Below are positions 42,022-51,394 of a DNA stretch of 64,000 nucleotides, in pieces. Every line of letters starts with the position of its first letter. Position 1 is the first letter of the stretch. A program made the position numbers and the translations under genes. The notes under the pieces were generated by a model. The model saw only the letters and a list, made by a program, of their open reading frames with translations. It searched no databases and was not told the DNA's origin. This DNA comes from JADKFD01 sp050250665 (GTDB taxonomy: Bacteria > Pseudomonadota > Gammaproteobacteria > Xanthomonadales > SZUA-5), in the NCBI GenBank assembly GCA_050250665.1, contig JBFWOF010000027.1:18958-82957 (forward strand), written 5' to 3'.

Positions 42022-44121
42022 ATGTCTTCTTCCGAGATTGCCGATCGCGTGGCGCTACTGCGCGCCGAGATCCGCCAGCATGACTATCGCTACCACGTGC
42101 TGGATGCCCCCAGCATTCCCGATGCCGAATACGATCGCCTGTTTCATGAACTGCGGCGGCTGGAGGAGGCCCATCCGGAACTGCTGACGCCCGATTCGCC
42201 CACCCAGCGGGTGGGTGCGACCCCGGTCGGCGAATTCGCGGCAGTGACGCATCGGGTGCCGATGCTGTCGCTGGGCAATGCCTTCAGCGCCGAGGAAGTG
42301 CAGGAATTCGTTGCCCGCATCGAGCAGCTGCTGGGACGCAGCGAGGTCGAGTTCTCGGTCGAACCCAAGCTCGACGGGCTGGCGATTTCCTTGCTCTATC
42401 AGGATGGTCAGCTGGTGCAGGCGGCCACCCGTGGCGATGGCGTGACCGGTGAGGACGTGACCCACAGCGTGCGCACCATCCGCGCCGTGCCCTTGTCGCT
42501 GACGGCCGGCAGCGGCTGGCCGCAAACGCTGGAAGTGCGCGGTGAGGTCTACATGCCGCGCGCCGGGTTTCTGGAGTTCAATCGTCGCGCCCGCGAACGC
42601 GGCGAGAAGGAACTGGTCAATCCGCGCAATGCTGCCGCCGGCAGCGTGCGTCAGCAGGACCCGCGCATGGCGGCGGCCCGGCCCTTGGCCTTCTACGCCT
42701 ACGGCTTGGGCGAAGTCAGCGGAGCGCCGCTGGCAGACCGCCACACCGGCATCCTGCAGCGTCTGCGCGACATGGGGCTGCCGGTGTCGCCTGAGGCCGG
42801 CAAGGCCATCGGTGCGCAGGGTTGTCTGGACTATTTCCAGCGCATGGGCAAGCGCCGCCAGCAGCTCCCTTATGACATCGACGGCGTGGTCTACAAGGTC
42901 GACCGCCTGGATTGGCAGGCGGAGCTCGGCTATGTGTCGCGGGCGCCGCGCTGGGCGATTGCGCACAAGTTTCCGGCCGAAGAAGCGCTGACGCATCTGC
43001 TGGCCATAGACCTGCAAGTGGGCCGTACCGGGGCGATCACGCCGGTGGCCCGCCTGGAGCCGGTGTTTGTCGGCGGCGCCACCGTGTCGAACGCCACGCT
43101 GCACAACTTCGACGAGGTGGCGCGCAAGGATCTGCGCGTCGGTGACAGCGTGATCGTGCGCCGCGCCGGTGATGTGATTCCCGAAGTGGTGGGCCCGGTG
43201 CTGGAGCGCCGGCCAGAGGGCGCCCAGCAGCCCGAGCTGCCAACCATCTGCCCCCAATGTGGCTCAGTGCTGGAGCGGGTCGAGGGCGAGGCGGTGATCC
43301 GCTGCACCGGCGGACTGGTCTGTCCGGCCCAGCGCAAGGAGGCCATCCGCCATTTCGCATCGCGCCGGGTCATGAATATCGAAGGCATCGGTGACAAGCT
43401 GGCCGAACAGCTGGTTGATGCCGGCCTGGTGCACAGCATCGATGATCTGTACCGGCTGAATCTGGCGACGCTCTCAGGCCTTGACCGCATGGGCGAGCGT
43501 TCAGCGGCGAATATTCTCGACGAGCTGGAACGCAGCAAGAACACCACGCTGGAGCGTTTCCTGTTCGCGCTCGGCATCCGCGATGTGGGTGAATCCACAG
43601 CCAAGGCACTGGCGCGGCATTTCGGCAGTCTGGACCGGATCATCGAGGCTAGTGCGCGCATGCAGCCTTATTTCGGTGATCCCGAGGCCCTGAAACAGAG
43701 CGCGGTGAAGAAGGCGCTGGCCGCCGAGCCGCTGATTCAGGTGCCCGATGTGGGCCCCGTCGTGGCACAGCGGCTGTGGGAATTCTTCGCCGATGAGCGC
43801 AACGCCCGAATCGTCGAGCAGATGCGCGCCGCCGGCGTGCACTGGCCTGAGCATGAACCCGCCGCCGCGGCCGAAGGGCCGCTGGCGGGGCAGACCGCAG
43901 TATTGACCGGCACGCTGACGGGAATGACCCGGGATGTGGCTGGCGCGCGCCTGGAAGCGCTGGGCGCCAAGGTCTCGGGCAGCGTGTCGAAGAAGACCAG
44001 CTTCGTGGTAGCCGGATCGGATGCCGGCTCCAAGCTCACCAAGGCCCAGGAGCTGGGCGTGCCGGTGCTGGATGAAGCCGCGCTGCTGGAATTGCTGAAT
44101 CGCCATGAATCGGCAGAGTAG
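42022..44121 (+). CDS. ligA: NAD-dependent DNA ligase
   Basis: Joins Okazaki fragments and repair nicks using NAD. The 699-residue product has domain Ia/adenylation (YRYHVLDAPSIPDAEYD, catalytic Lys116 in EPKLDGLAISLLY), the OB fold, a four-Cys zinc finger (CPQCGSVL ... CTGGLVCPAQ), helix-hairpin-helix repeats and a C-terminal BRCT domain (GQTAVLTGTLTGMTRDVAGA, VSKKTSFVVAGSDAGSKL). Start ATG 42022 gives MSSSEIADRVALLR. epmA follows after 39 bp. Confidence 0.98.
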   Translation: MSSSEIADRVALLRAEIRQHDYRYHVLDAPSIPDAEYDRLFHELRRLEEAHPELLTPDSPTQRVGATPVGEFAAVTHRVPMLSLGNAFSAEEVQEFVARIEQLLGRSEVEFSVEPKLDGLAISLLYQDGQLVQAATRGDGVTGEDVTHSVRTIRAVPLSLTAGSGWPQTLEVRGEVYMPRAGFLEFNRRARERGEKELVNPRNAAAGSVRQQDPRMAAARPLAFYAYGLGEVSGAPLADRHTGILQRLRDMGLPVSPEAGKAIGAQGCLDYFQRMGKRRQQLPYDIDGVVYKVDRLDWQAELGYVSRAPRWAIAHKFPAEEALTHLLAIDLQVGRTGAITPVARLEPVFVGGATVSNATLHNFDEVARKDLRVGDSVIVRRAGDVIPEVVGPVLERRPEGAQQPELPTICPQCGSVLERVEGEAVIRCTGGLVCPAQRKEAIRHFASRRVMNIEGIGDKLAEQLVDAGLVHSIDDLYRLNLATLSGLDRMGERSAANILDELERSKNTTLERFLFALGIRDVGESTAKALARHFGSLDRIIEASARMQPYFGDPEALKQSAVKKALAAEPLIQVPDVGPVVAQRLWEFFADERNARIVEQMRAAGVHWPEHEPAAAAEGPLAGQTAVLTGTLTGMTRDVAGARLEALGAKVSGSVSKKTSFVVAGSDAGSKLTKAQELGVPVLDEAALLELLNRHESAE

Positions 44122-44160
44122 GGCACACGTGAATGGTCCGATCAGCATGGGCCCCGGCCG

Positions 44161-45114
44161 ATGACGCTGCCGGGGCTGATGCGGCAGCGGGCCCAGCTGA
44201 ACTCGTGTTTGCGCGAGTTCTTCGCCGCGCGTGGCGTACTCGAGGTCTGCACGCCGGTGTTGTCGCAGGCCGGCAACAGCGATCCCAATATCGACAGCTT
44301 CAGCACCACCTATCACGGTCCCATGCGTGGCGGACGGGCAACGCGCTGGCTGCGGACCTCCCCCGAGTTCTTCCACAAGCGACTGCTGGCAGCGGGTTGC
44401 GGTGATCTGTTCGAGATCGCGCCGGTTTTTCGCGACGGCGAGTGCGGGTCACGCCACAATCCCGAGTTCACGCTGCTGGAGTGGTACCGGGTCGGTTTCG
44501 ACCACCATCAGTTGATGGACGAGGTTGAGTCGCTGCTGCGCGCGCTGGCGGCGGCCTTCGGTCGTCATTTGGGCGCCGCCGAGCGCCTCAGCTATCAGCA
44601 GTGCTACCAGCGTTACACGGGCATCGACCCGCTGGCGGCCAGTCGCGAGGAACTGCTGCAGGCCCTGGCTGGCTGCTCCATTGACCCCGAGGGTCTGAGC
44701 CGTGACGATCTGCTTGATCTGCTGCGCACGCATCTGATCGAAGCGCAGTGGAGCGATCAGCAGTTCCTGTTCATCCATGATTTCCCGGCCAGCCAGGCGG
44801 CGCTGGCACGCATCCATGCGGGCGATCCCCGCGTGGCCGAGCGCTTCGAGCTGTACCTCGGCCGGGTCGAACTCGCCAACGGCTATCACGAACTCAACGA
44901 TGCCGCCGAGCAGCGCCAGCGATTCGAGCGCGATCTGGCCGAAAGAAAGCGGCGCGGCGCGGTCCTGCCGGCGCTGGACGAGTTGCTGCTGCAGGCCTTG
45001 CCGCAGATGCCCGATTGCGCCGGCGTGGCCCTGGGCGTGGAGCGACTGCACCAGTGGCTGGTTGGCGCCGACAGCATCGAGGCGGTGATGCCTTTTGGGT
45101 TTGCGCAGGCTTGA
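44161..45114 (+). CDS. epmA: Elongation factor P lysine ligase EpmA
   Basis: Class II LysRS-like enzyme that attaches beta-lysine to elongation factor P. At 317 residues it lacks the anticodon-binding domain, as expected. Motif 2 is FRDGECGSRHNPEFTLLEWY and motif 3 lies in GVALGVERLHQWL; RTSPEFFHKRLLAAG is also conserved. The partner EpmB is not in the window. ATG 44161 is close to ligA's stop (39 bp). Confidence 0.94.
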   Translation: MTLPGLMRQRAQLNSCLREFFAARGVLEVCTPVLSQAGNSDPNIDSFSTTYHGPMRGGRATRWLRTSPEFFHKRLLAAGCGDLFEIAPVFRDGECGSRHNPEFTLLEWYRVGFDHHQLMDEVESLLRALAAAFGRHLGAAERLSYQQCYQRYTGIDPLAASREELLQALAGCSIDPEGLSRDDLLDLLRTHLIEAQWSDQQFLFIHDFPASQAALARIHAGDPRVAERFELYLGRVELANGYHELNDAAEQRQRFERDLAERKRRGAVLPALDELLLQALPQMPDCAGVALGVERLHQWLVGADSIEAVMPFGFAQA

Positions 45115-45441
45115 AGGGGGCGATGTCTGGGACGCGTGGCCTCACTGCGAGCCCAGCAGGGTAGCGCGGCTTCGTTTGCCGGGCGCCGCGCGCTTGCTGT
45201 CTCTGCGCACAGCCCAATCATCCGGGCGCGCGGACCCGGCCTACTTCGTCGCTCGGACGCCGCTTTGCGTAGCCCGTTGTGCCGCGCAGCGGCTCAGCGG
45301 GGCTCTTTCGTGTCTGGCCCCATCATTGCGAGCCAACCGCTGCAACTTCCGCGCCTTTGTCGCGGTCCATGACTCTCGCCCAGAACTTTTTGCCCAATCC
45401 GCGGTCTGACGCCCAGTCTCCTATTCGGTACGCATCCAGGC
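45115..45441. repeat. Intergenic region with dispersed repeats
   Basis: 327 bp without a gene. The segment 45164-45244 is an inverted, diverged copy of 24128-24205 between frdA and frdB; 45268-45313 nearly matches 1078-1125 after prfB. The last 100 bp should contain the moxR promoter, not identified. Confidence 0.78.
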
Positions 45442-46458
45442 ATGGAAGGATCTGCTGCAGTCAACGAAGTTCCAGAGCACATCGACCTCGCCGATCTGCA
45501 TTCCAGATTCAGGCAATTGCGTGAAACCCTGTCGGCCCAGGTCATCGGTCAGGCCGAACTGGTGGAGTCCCTGCTGATTTCGCTGCTGTCCGATGGCCAT
45601 CTGCTGGTGGAAGGCGCTCCCGGCCTGGCCAAGACCACGGCGGTCAAGGCCCTGGCGGCGCGGGTCGAGGCCAATTTTCAGCGGGTGCAGTTCACCCCGG
45701 ATCTGCTGCCTTCGGATCTGACCGGCACCGACATCTGGCGCCAGCAGGACGGGCGTTTCGAGTTCCAGCCCGGTCCGCTGTTCCATAATCTGCTGCTGGC
45801 CGACGAGATCAATCGGGCGCCGGCCAAGGTGCAGTCGGCGCTGCTCGAAGCCATGGGCGAGCGCCAGATCACCGTCGGCGGCAAGACCTATGCCTTGCCC
45901 AAGCTGTTTCTGGTGATGGCCACGCAGAACCCGATCGAACAGGAAGGCACCTATCCGCTGCCCGAAGCGCAGCTGGACCGCTTTCTGATGCATGTGCGCG
46001 TGGGCTATCCGCAGGCGGGTGCCGAAACCGAGATCCTGCGACTGGTACGCGATCAGGCCCGCAACGCGCTGCATTCCCGCAGCGAAACGGTCGATCAGCT
46101 GTCACAGGCGGAAGTCTTTGCTGCCCGTTCGGCGGTGCTGGATCTGCATTTCTCGGAGTCGCTGGAGCGGTATCTGGTCGAACTGGTGCTGGCCACCCGA
46201 GATGCCAGCGGCTACGACAAGAATCTGGCCCGCCGCATCGCCTGGGGTGCCAGCCCGCGTGGCTCGATCGCGCTGGAACGCTGCGCCCGCGCCCGCGCGT
46301 GGCTGGCCGGTCGCGACTATGTCACCCCGGAAGACGTCCACGCAGTAGCCCCCGACGTATTGCGCCACCGGGTGTTGCCCAGCTACGAGGCCACCGCCGA
46401 AGGCTGGGACGGCGGCCGACTGGTCGCCGAGTTGCTGCAGCGGGTGCCGTTGCCTTGA
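45442..46458 (+). CDS. MoxR-family AAA+ ATPase
   Basis: Chaperone-like AAA+ ATPase of 338 residues. Walker A is GAPGLAKTT (about residue 58), Walker B LLLADEINRAPAKVQSAL (about 120), then MATQNPIEQEGTYPLPEAQLDRF with sensor 1, and the C-terminal lid domain ending SRPVGI-like ASPRGSIALERCARA. It starts a MoxR-DUF58-DUF4381-VWA cluster of the Bat type, in which MoxR proteins are thought to act on the VWA proteins. A 488-bp repeat region separates it from the next gene, so it may have its own transcript. Confidence 0.93.
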   Translation: MEGSAAVNEVPEHIDLADLHSRFRQLRETLSAQVIGQAELVESLLISLLSDGHLLVEGAPGLAKTTAVKALAARVEANFQRVQFTPDLLPSDLTGTDIWRQQDGRFEFQPGPLFHNLLLADEINRAPAKVQSALLEAMGERQITVGGKTYALPKLFLVMATQNPIEQEGTYPLPEAQLDRFLMHVRVGYPQAGAETEILRLVRDQARNALHSRSETVDQLSQAEVFAARSAVLDLHFSESLERYLVELVLATRDASGYDKNLARRIAWGASPRGSIALERCARARAWLAGRDYVTPEDVHAVAPDVLRHRVLPSYEATAEGWDGGRLVAELLQRVPLP

Positions 46459-46946
46459 GGCGAGGTGTTGCGCCGGTCTGGATCCATCGGCAACTGGCAA
46501 TTAGCAATTGGCGATTAGGGCGTGGTGATGAGTGTTCCTGTGAAGTTGGAGTTGGCGTTGTTGCAAGTCGACTGCTTAGTCTCGACTCGACGGACGGGCC
46601 GTAAGTCCTGGCGTCATTGCGAGCCACCTGTATCGGCCGGATGCTGCCGACGGGCCATGAACCATCGGAACGGAAGTAGGCCGAGGGTGCCGCGCAGCGG
46701 CTCCCCGGCGCCCTTGGACCTGACGGCGGACAGCAAGCAGCAATGGGCCATCAGAACATCGACGGTAGGTTGGGCTAAGCGCAGCGTGCCCAACTGCGAT
46801 TTCCGTCGTTGGGCACGCTGCGCTTAGCCCAACCTACGTTCGTCAGTAACCTGGAAGGATTCACCTTCGCGTACTGATCGCCGGTTGCGATCATCGATCA
46901 CCGACAACCAACAACCGACAACCAACAACCGACAACCCAAAGCCCA
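46459..46946. repeat. Repeat region between moxR and the DUF58 gene
   Basis: 488 bp without a gene. Contents: a GGCAACT/GGCAATT heptamer array (46487-46520), a copy of the GTCATTGCGAGCCACCTGTA segment (46612-46660), a perfect inverted repeat with 30-bp arms (46765-46794 and 46808-46837, loop 13 bp), and a CCGACAA/CCAACAA heptamer array (46903-46943) that ends just before the DUF58 start codon. Confidence 0.88.
46765..46837. repeat. Perfect 30-bp inverted repeat
   Basis: GTAGGTTGGGCTAAGCGCAG and the next 10 bases (to 46794) are exactly complementary to 46808-46837. The loop is 13 bp. The lack of any mismatch over 30 bp suggests recent insertion of a small palindromic mobile element. It could also fold in the transcript between moxR and the DUF58 gene. 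Confidence 0.93.
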
Positions 46947-47861
46947 ATGCCGCAAACCACCCCGAACTCCCAAGGTATCCGCCCGACGCTGGCCGAGCTG
47001 ATCGCGCTTCGGGCGCGGGTGCAGGCGTGGCCGCCGCCGCAGCGGGCGCAGGGCAGTTCGGCCGGGCCGGCGACGTCGCCGCTGCGCGGCCGAGGCATGG
47101 ATTACGCCGAGTCGCGACTGTATGCGCAGGGCGACGATGCCCGTCACATCGATTGGCGGGTGACCGCACGCACCGGTCGTACCCATACCAAGGTCTTTCA
47201 TGCCGAGCGCGATCGGGTCAGTCTGATCATCGCCGACACCTCGCCGCGGCTGTATTTCGGCACCCGTGTCTGCTTCAAGTCGGTGCAGGCAGCCTATGCC
47301 GGCGCGCTGGCGGCCTGGGCAGGGCAGCGCAGCGGTGATCGCATCAGCGCGCTGCGCGGCAGTGCCAGCGAAGCGCCGTTGCCGCCAGCCGGCGGTGTGC
47401 GGGGCGCGCTGCGCGTGCTCGATGCGCTCAACCGTTGGTATCAACAGCCGCCGGAGGACGATCAGGGCCTGGACTTCGCCCTGCAGGCGGCGGCGCGGGT
47501 GTCCAAGCCGGGTTCCCGCATGATTGCGCTGATCGATCCGCGCAGCGTCGATGGCATCGACAACGCCCGCTGGACGGCGCTGTCGGCGCATCACGATGCG
47601 GTTGCGATATTGCTGGTCGATCCCCTGGAACTGGCGCCACCGCAGGCGCGACTGGCATTCGCCGGTGGCAGTCGCCGGGTCGAGCTGGATCTGGAGCAGG
47701 GTTCCACCCAGGCGGCCTGGAAGCATGCTTTTGCCGAGCGCTTCGAGCAGGCCCGCTCGCGCCTGCGCAGTCTGGGCTGGCGGGCGATGTCGCTGAGTAC
47801 CGATCAGGCGCCGGATCAGGTGCTGGCGGCACTGCTGCCGTATCGGCGGGAAGCCGCATGA
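46947..47861 (+). CDS. DUF58 domain protein of the Bat cluster
   Basis: 304-residue protein with the DUF58 hallmark RLYAQGDDARHIDWRVTARTG followed by KVFHAERDRVSLIIADTSPRLYFGT, which starts a VWA-like fold; the usual VWA metal-site serines are changed. DUF58 proteins always accompany MoxR ATPases; function is unclear. The ATG at 46947 comes directly after a heptamer array, so no good ribosome binding site is visible. It overlaps the next gene by ATGA. Confidence 0.9.
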   Translation: MPQTTPNSQGIRPTLAELIALRARVQAWPPPQRAQGSSAGPATSPLRGRGMDYAESRLYAQGDDARHIDWRVTARTGRTHTKVFHAERDRVSLIIADTSPRLYFGTRVCFKSVQAAYAGALAAWAGQRSGDRISALRGSASEAPLPPAGGVRGALRVLDALNRWYQQPPEDDQGLDFALQAAARVSKPGSRMIALIDPRSVDGIDNARWTALSAHHDAVAILLVDPLELAPPQARLAFAGGSRRVELDLEQGSTQAAWKHAFAERFEQARSRLRSLGWRAMSLSTDQAPDQVLAALLPYRREAA

Positions 47862-48325
47862 AGCCGGAGCTGCCCTTGCGCGACATCCATCTGCCCGGCG
47901 ATCCCTCGTGGTGGCCGCCGGCACCGGGCTGGTGGGTACTGGCCGCGGTTCTGCTGCTGTTGCTGGTGGTAGCCCTGCGCTGGAGCTTGCGGCAATGGCG
48001 CGCCCGTCAGCGCCTGCGGGCCCTGCGGGCTGAATTCGACCAGGCGGCGGCGATCAGTGATCCACGTGCCTGCCTGATTGCGGTGTCGGAGTTGTTGCGG
48101 CGCGCGGCTCGCGCACGCGATCCGGCCGCCGCGACGCTCGCCGGCAGCGCCTGGACTGACTTTCTCGATCGCCAGTTGGGCACCGAATCCGGCTCCGTGT
48201 TCTCAACCGACCTCGGACAATTGCTGCTCGATGGTGCCTATCGCCGCGAGATCGACGCCGACGCCCTGCGCGCCCTGCTGACGCCGGCTCGGCAGTGCTT
48301 CTTGAATCTGGTGCGGACGCCATGA
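47858..48325 (+). CDS. DUF4381 membrane protein of the Bat cluster
   Basis: 155-residue protein with the DUF4381 layout: short N-terminus LPLRDIHLPGDPSWWPPAPG, one transmembrane helix (WWVLAAVLLLLLVVALRW), and a cytoplasmic helical part with AVSELLRRAARARDP and GSAWTDFLDRQLG. It lies between DUF58 and VWA genes with ATGA overlaps on both sides, as is normal for these clusters. Its biochemical role is unknown. Confidence 0.88.
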   Translation: MKPELPLRDIHLPGDPSWWPPAPGWWVLAAVLLLLLVVALRWSLRQWRARQRLRALRAEFDQAAAISDPRACLIAVSELLRRAARARDPAAATLAGSAWTDFLDRQLGTESGSVFSTDLGQLLLDGAYRREIDADALRALLTPARQCFLNLVRTP

Positions 48326-49344
48326 TCGCCGAACTGCTGAGCTGGGAATTCGCCTGGCCCTGGATGCTGTTGGCGCTGCCGCTGCCCTGGCTGGCAGCGA
48401 GGCTGCTGCCGCCGACGCGGGTGGGGCAGGGTGGCGCCCTGCGCACGCCTTTCTTCGGCGAGCTGGAAACGCTGGCCGGCGCCGCGGCACGTGCGCGCAA
48501 ATCGCATATCAGCCCGTGGATGCTGATGGCCTGGGTGTTGCTGTGTGTGGCAGCGGCGCGCCCGCAGATACTCGGCGAGGCCATCAAGCCGCCGCAGGCG
48601 GGTCGCGATCTGCTGCTGGCGGTGGATCTCTCGGGCAGCATGGCTGCCGAGGACATGCGCCTGGGTGGCCGCATCGTCGACCGCCTGACTGCGGTGAAGG
48701 CGGTATTGGGTGATTTTCTGGAGCGCCGCGCCGGCGATCGCGTGGGCCTGCTGCTGTTCGGCGAGCGCGCCTACGGGGTGACGCCGCTGACCCTGGATCG
48801 CAACAGCGTGCGCCAGCAGCTGTTCGACAGCGTGGTTGGTCTGGCCGGACAGGAAACCGCCATCGGCGATGCCATCGCGCTCGCCGTCAAGCGTCTCAGC
48901 GACCCCGATGAGGAGGTGGCCGAACCCGGTCAGCGTGTGCTGATCCTGCTGACCGATGGCGTCAACACCGCCGGTTCCATCAATCCGCTGCGTGCCACTG
49001 AACTGGCCAAATCGGCGGGTGTGCGGGTGCACACCATCGGTTTTGGCGGTGAGGGCGGCGATACCTTCTTCGGCATGCGCATGCCCAGCCGCGCGCAGAT
49101 CGACGAAGCCACTCTGCGGCGGGTGGCCGACACCACCGGCGGACGCTATTTCCGGGCCCGCGATACCTCGGAGCTGGCCGGCATCTATGCTGAGCTGGAC
49201 CGTATCGAACCCACGGCCCTGCCCGGCGAGACCCTGCAGCCTCGGATCGAGCGCTACGTGCTGCCCTTGAGCCTGGCGGCCGTACTGGCCCTGCTGTTGA
49301 TGTTGCTGCCGTGGTTGCCAGGGCGTCGCGGAGTGCCGGCATGA
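48322..49344 (+). CDS. batA: VWA-domain membrane protein BatA
   Basis: 340-residue protein with two N-terminal hydrophobic helices (WPWMLLALPLPWLAARLL, PWMLMAWVLLCVAAARP), a von Willebrand A domain with an intact metal site (Asp102-Leu-Ser-Gly-Ser, then TDGVNTAG), and a C-terminal helix (LPLSLAAVLALLLMLLPWL). Bat proteins were named from Bacteroides aerotolerance and are linked to stress tolerance. Its start overlaps the DUF4381 stop; batB follows after 52 bp. Confidence 0.9.
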   Translation: MIAELLSWEFAWPWMLLALPLPWLAARLLPPTRVGQGGALRTPFFGELETLAGAAARARKSHISPWMLMAWVLLCVAAARPQILGEAIKPPQAGRDLLLAVDLSGSMAAEDMRLGGRIVDRLTAVKAVLGDFLERRAGDRVGLLLFGERAYGVTPLTLDRNSVRQQLFDSVVGLAGQETAIGDAIALAVKRLSDPDEEVAEPGQRVLILLTDGVNTAGSINPLRATELAKSAGVRVHTIGFGGEGGDTFFGMRMPSRAQIDEATLRRVADTTGGRYFRARDTSELAGIYAELDRIEPTALPGETLQPRIERYVLPLSLAAVLALLLMLLPWLPGRRGVPA

Positions 49345-49396
49345 TCCGCAGCTCTGCCAGCCGTGGAAGACGCCGTGGTGGCGCGAAGGTGCGGCC

Positions 49397-51394
49397 ATGG
49401 AACTGAGTCTGACCAGTCTGCAGTTCCTGCGCCCCTGGTGGCTGCTGGCGCTGGCCTTGCTGCCGCTGCTGTGGTGGCTGCAGCGTCATCGCCGCGCGCA
49501 ACAGTCCGTCTGGCAACGCGCCGTGGATCCGCATCTGCTGCCGCATCTGCTGCAGGGCGCCGAAGTCCGGGGCAGCGGTGGCGCTTCGCCGCTGTGGCTG
49601 GCCGCAGCGCTGTTGACGATACTGGCACTGGCGGGTCCGTCCTGGCGCGAGCTGCCGATGCCGCTGTGGCAGCAGCAATCGCCGCTCGTGATTGCGCTGG
49701 ATCTGTCATCGGCCATGCGCGCCACCGATCTGCCGCCCTCGCGCATGATCCAGGCGCGGGCCAAGCTGGCACGGCTGCTGCAGCAGCGAAGAACCGGGCA
49801 GGTTGGCCTGATGGCCTACGCCGGCGACGCCTTCACCGTGGCCCCGATCACCGCCGACGCCCGCACCGTCAAGGCCCTGCTCGATAGTCTGGATCCGAGT
49901 CTGATGCCGGTGGACGGCCAGCGTGCCGATCGCGCCATCAAGCGCGCGGTGCAGCTGATGCGCGACAGCGGTGCCGAGCGCGGCGAGATCCTGCTGGTGA
50001 CCGATCAGGTCGACAGCTATGCCCAGGCTGCGGCCGAGCAGGCGCGCGCCGAAGGCTACAGGCTGTCGGTGTTGGGCGTGGGCACGCTGGCTGGCGCGCC
50101 GATGAGCAATGCCCAGGGTTTCATCACGGGCGCCGATGGCAAACCGCGCCTGGCCAAGCTCAATCCGGCCAGCCTGCAGGCGCTGGCTGGGCGCGGCGGC
50201 GGCAGCTATGCCACGCTGACCGCCGATGACGCCGATCTGCGCGCCCTGGGAGTGCTCCAGGCGGGAGTCGATCAGGCCGGCGCGGCCGGCGGCAGCAGCG
50301 ATCAGCAGGCGCTGGCTCGCAGTGACGATGGCTACTGGCTGCTGTTGGCCTTGCTGCCGCTGGCCCTGATCGGATTCCGTCGCGGCTGGCTGGCCATGCT
50401 GCCGCTGCTGCTGGTGCTCGGACTGTCTGCGCCGGGATCGCAGCTTTACGCCGCCGAAGAAACAGCGGCTGCGGACACCGCCACCGCAACGCCGGGTCGT
50501 CTGCAGAGCTTCTGGGATTCGCTGTGGCGGCGTCCGGACCAGCGCGCCTATTCCGCGCTGGAGCAGGGCGATGCCGCGAGGGCCCGCGAGCTGGCGCAGG
50601 ATCCGGCACTGCAGGGCGCCGCGGCCTACAGAGGCGATGACTACAAGGCTGCGGCCGAATCCTGGTCGGGTCTGGATCAGGCCGACGCCCACTACAACCG
50701 CGGCAATGCGCTGGCCAAATCCGGCGATCTGCCTGGCGCGCTCAAGGCCTACGATGCCGCGCTGGCGCAGCAGCCGGACATGGAAGACGCGCTGGCCAAT
50801 CGCAAGATCGTCGAAGATGCGCTGAAGCAGCAGCAATCGCAGCAGCAGAAAGGCCAGAACCAGCAGAATCAGGATCAGCAGAATCAGGACCAGCAAGGCC
50901 AGGATCAGCAGAATCAGGATCAGCAGGGCCAGGATCAGCAGGGCCAGGATCAGCAAGGCCAGGATCAGCAAGGCCAGGATCAGCAAGGCCAGGATCAGCA
51001 GGGCCAGGATCAGCAAGGCCAGGATCAGCAAGGCCAGGATCAGCAAGGCCAGGACCAGCAAGGCCAGGATCAGCAAGGCCAGGATCAGCAGGGTCAGGAT
51101 CAGCAGGACGGGAAGGACGAGTCGCAGCAGCCCAGTGCTGCCGAGCAGGAACAGCAGCAGGCCGCGGAAGAGGCCGCCAAGCGCGAGATGCAGCAGGCGC
51201 TGGAGGCGCAGCAGGCACAGGAAGACGGCGAGCAGAGCGAGGCGCGGGCGCTGACGCCCGAGGAGCGCGCGGCGGCCGAACAGCAGCAGGCCACCCAGCA
51301 GTGGCTGCGCCGGGTGCCAGACGATCCGGGTGGCTTGCTGCGACGCAAATTCGAGCTGGAATATCGGCGCCGGGCGGCCGAGGGAGATCATTGA
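49397..51394 (+). CDS. BatB-BatC fusion: VWA domain, TPR and Gln/Asp-rich repeats
   Basis: 665 residues. The N-terminal half has two membrane helices and a VWA domain in which the metal site reads Asp102-Leu-Ser-Ser-Ala, so the last Ser of DxSxS is replaced by Ala. Helices at about 315-350 follow, then a TPR-like part (AYSALEQGDAARARELAQDP, YNRGNALAKSGDLPGALKAYDA, about 395-465) as in BatC, and a run of 16 pentapeptides QDQQG/N (residues 491-570). The end is charged (ALTPEERAAAEQQQATQQWL). The stop overlaps batD's start (TGATG). BatB-BatC fusions are known in Proteobacteria. Confidence 0.9.
   Translation: MELSLTSLQFLRPWWLLALALLPLLWWLQRHRRAQQSVWQRAVDPHLLPHLLQGAEVRGSGGASPLWLAAALLTILALAGPSWRELPMPLWQQQSPLVIALDLSSAMRATDLPPSRMIQARAKLARLLQQRRTGQVGLMAYAGDAFTVAPITADARTVKALLDSLDPSLMPVDGQRADRAIKRAVQLMRDSGAERGEILLVTDQVDSYAQAAAEQARAEGYRLSVLGVGTLAGAPMSNAQGFITGADGKPRLAKLNPASLQALAGRGGGSYATLTADDADLRALGVLQAGVDQAGAAGGSSDQQALARSDDGYWLLLALLPLALIGFRRGWLAMLPLLLVLGLSAPGSQLYAAEETAAADTATATPGRLQSFWDSLWRRPDQRAYSALEQGDAARARELAQDPALQGAAAYRGDDYKAAAESWSGLDQADAHYNRGNALAKSGDLPGALKAYDAALAQQPDMEDALANRKIVEDALKQQQSQQQKGQNQQNQDQQNQDQQGQDQQNQDQQGQDQQGQDQQGQDQQGQDQQGQDQQGQDQQGQDQQGQDQQGQDQQGQDQQGQDQQGQDQQDGKDESQQPSAAEQEQQQAAEEAAKREMQQALEAQQAQEDGEQSEARALTPEERAAAEQQQATQQWLRRVPDDPGGLLRRKFELEYRRRAAEGDH
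50867..51106. repeat. 15-bp tandem repeat array in batBC (16 units)
   Basis: Sixteen units of 15 bp, AAT/GGC CAG GAT CAG CAG/CAA, code for Asn/Gly-Gln-Asp-Gln-Gln. Most units differ only in the CAG/CAA choice. The array is in frame and any whole-unit gain or loss keeps the frame, so length variation between strains is expected. Confidence 0.97.

Noticed and set aside
50867..51106. CRISPR-like array
   Set aside because: Units are contiguous 15-bp repeats without spacers and are translated in frame within batBC.
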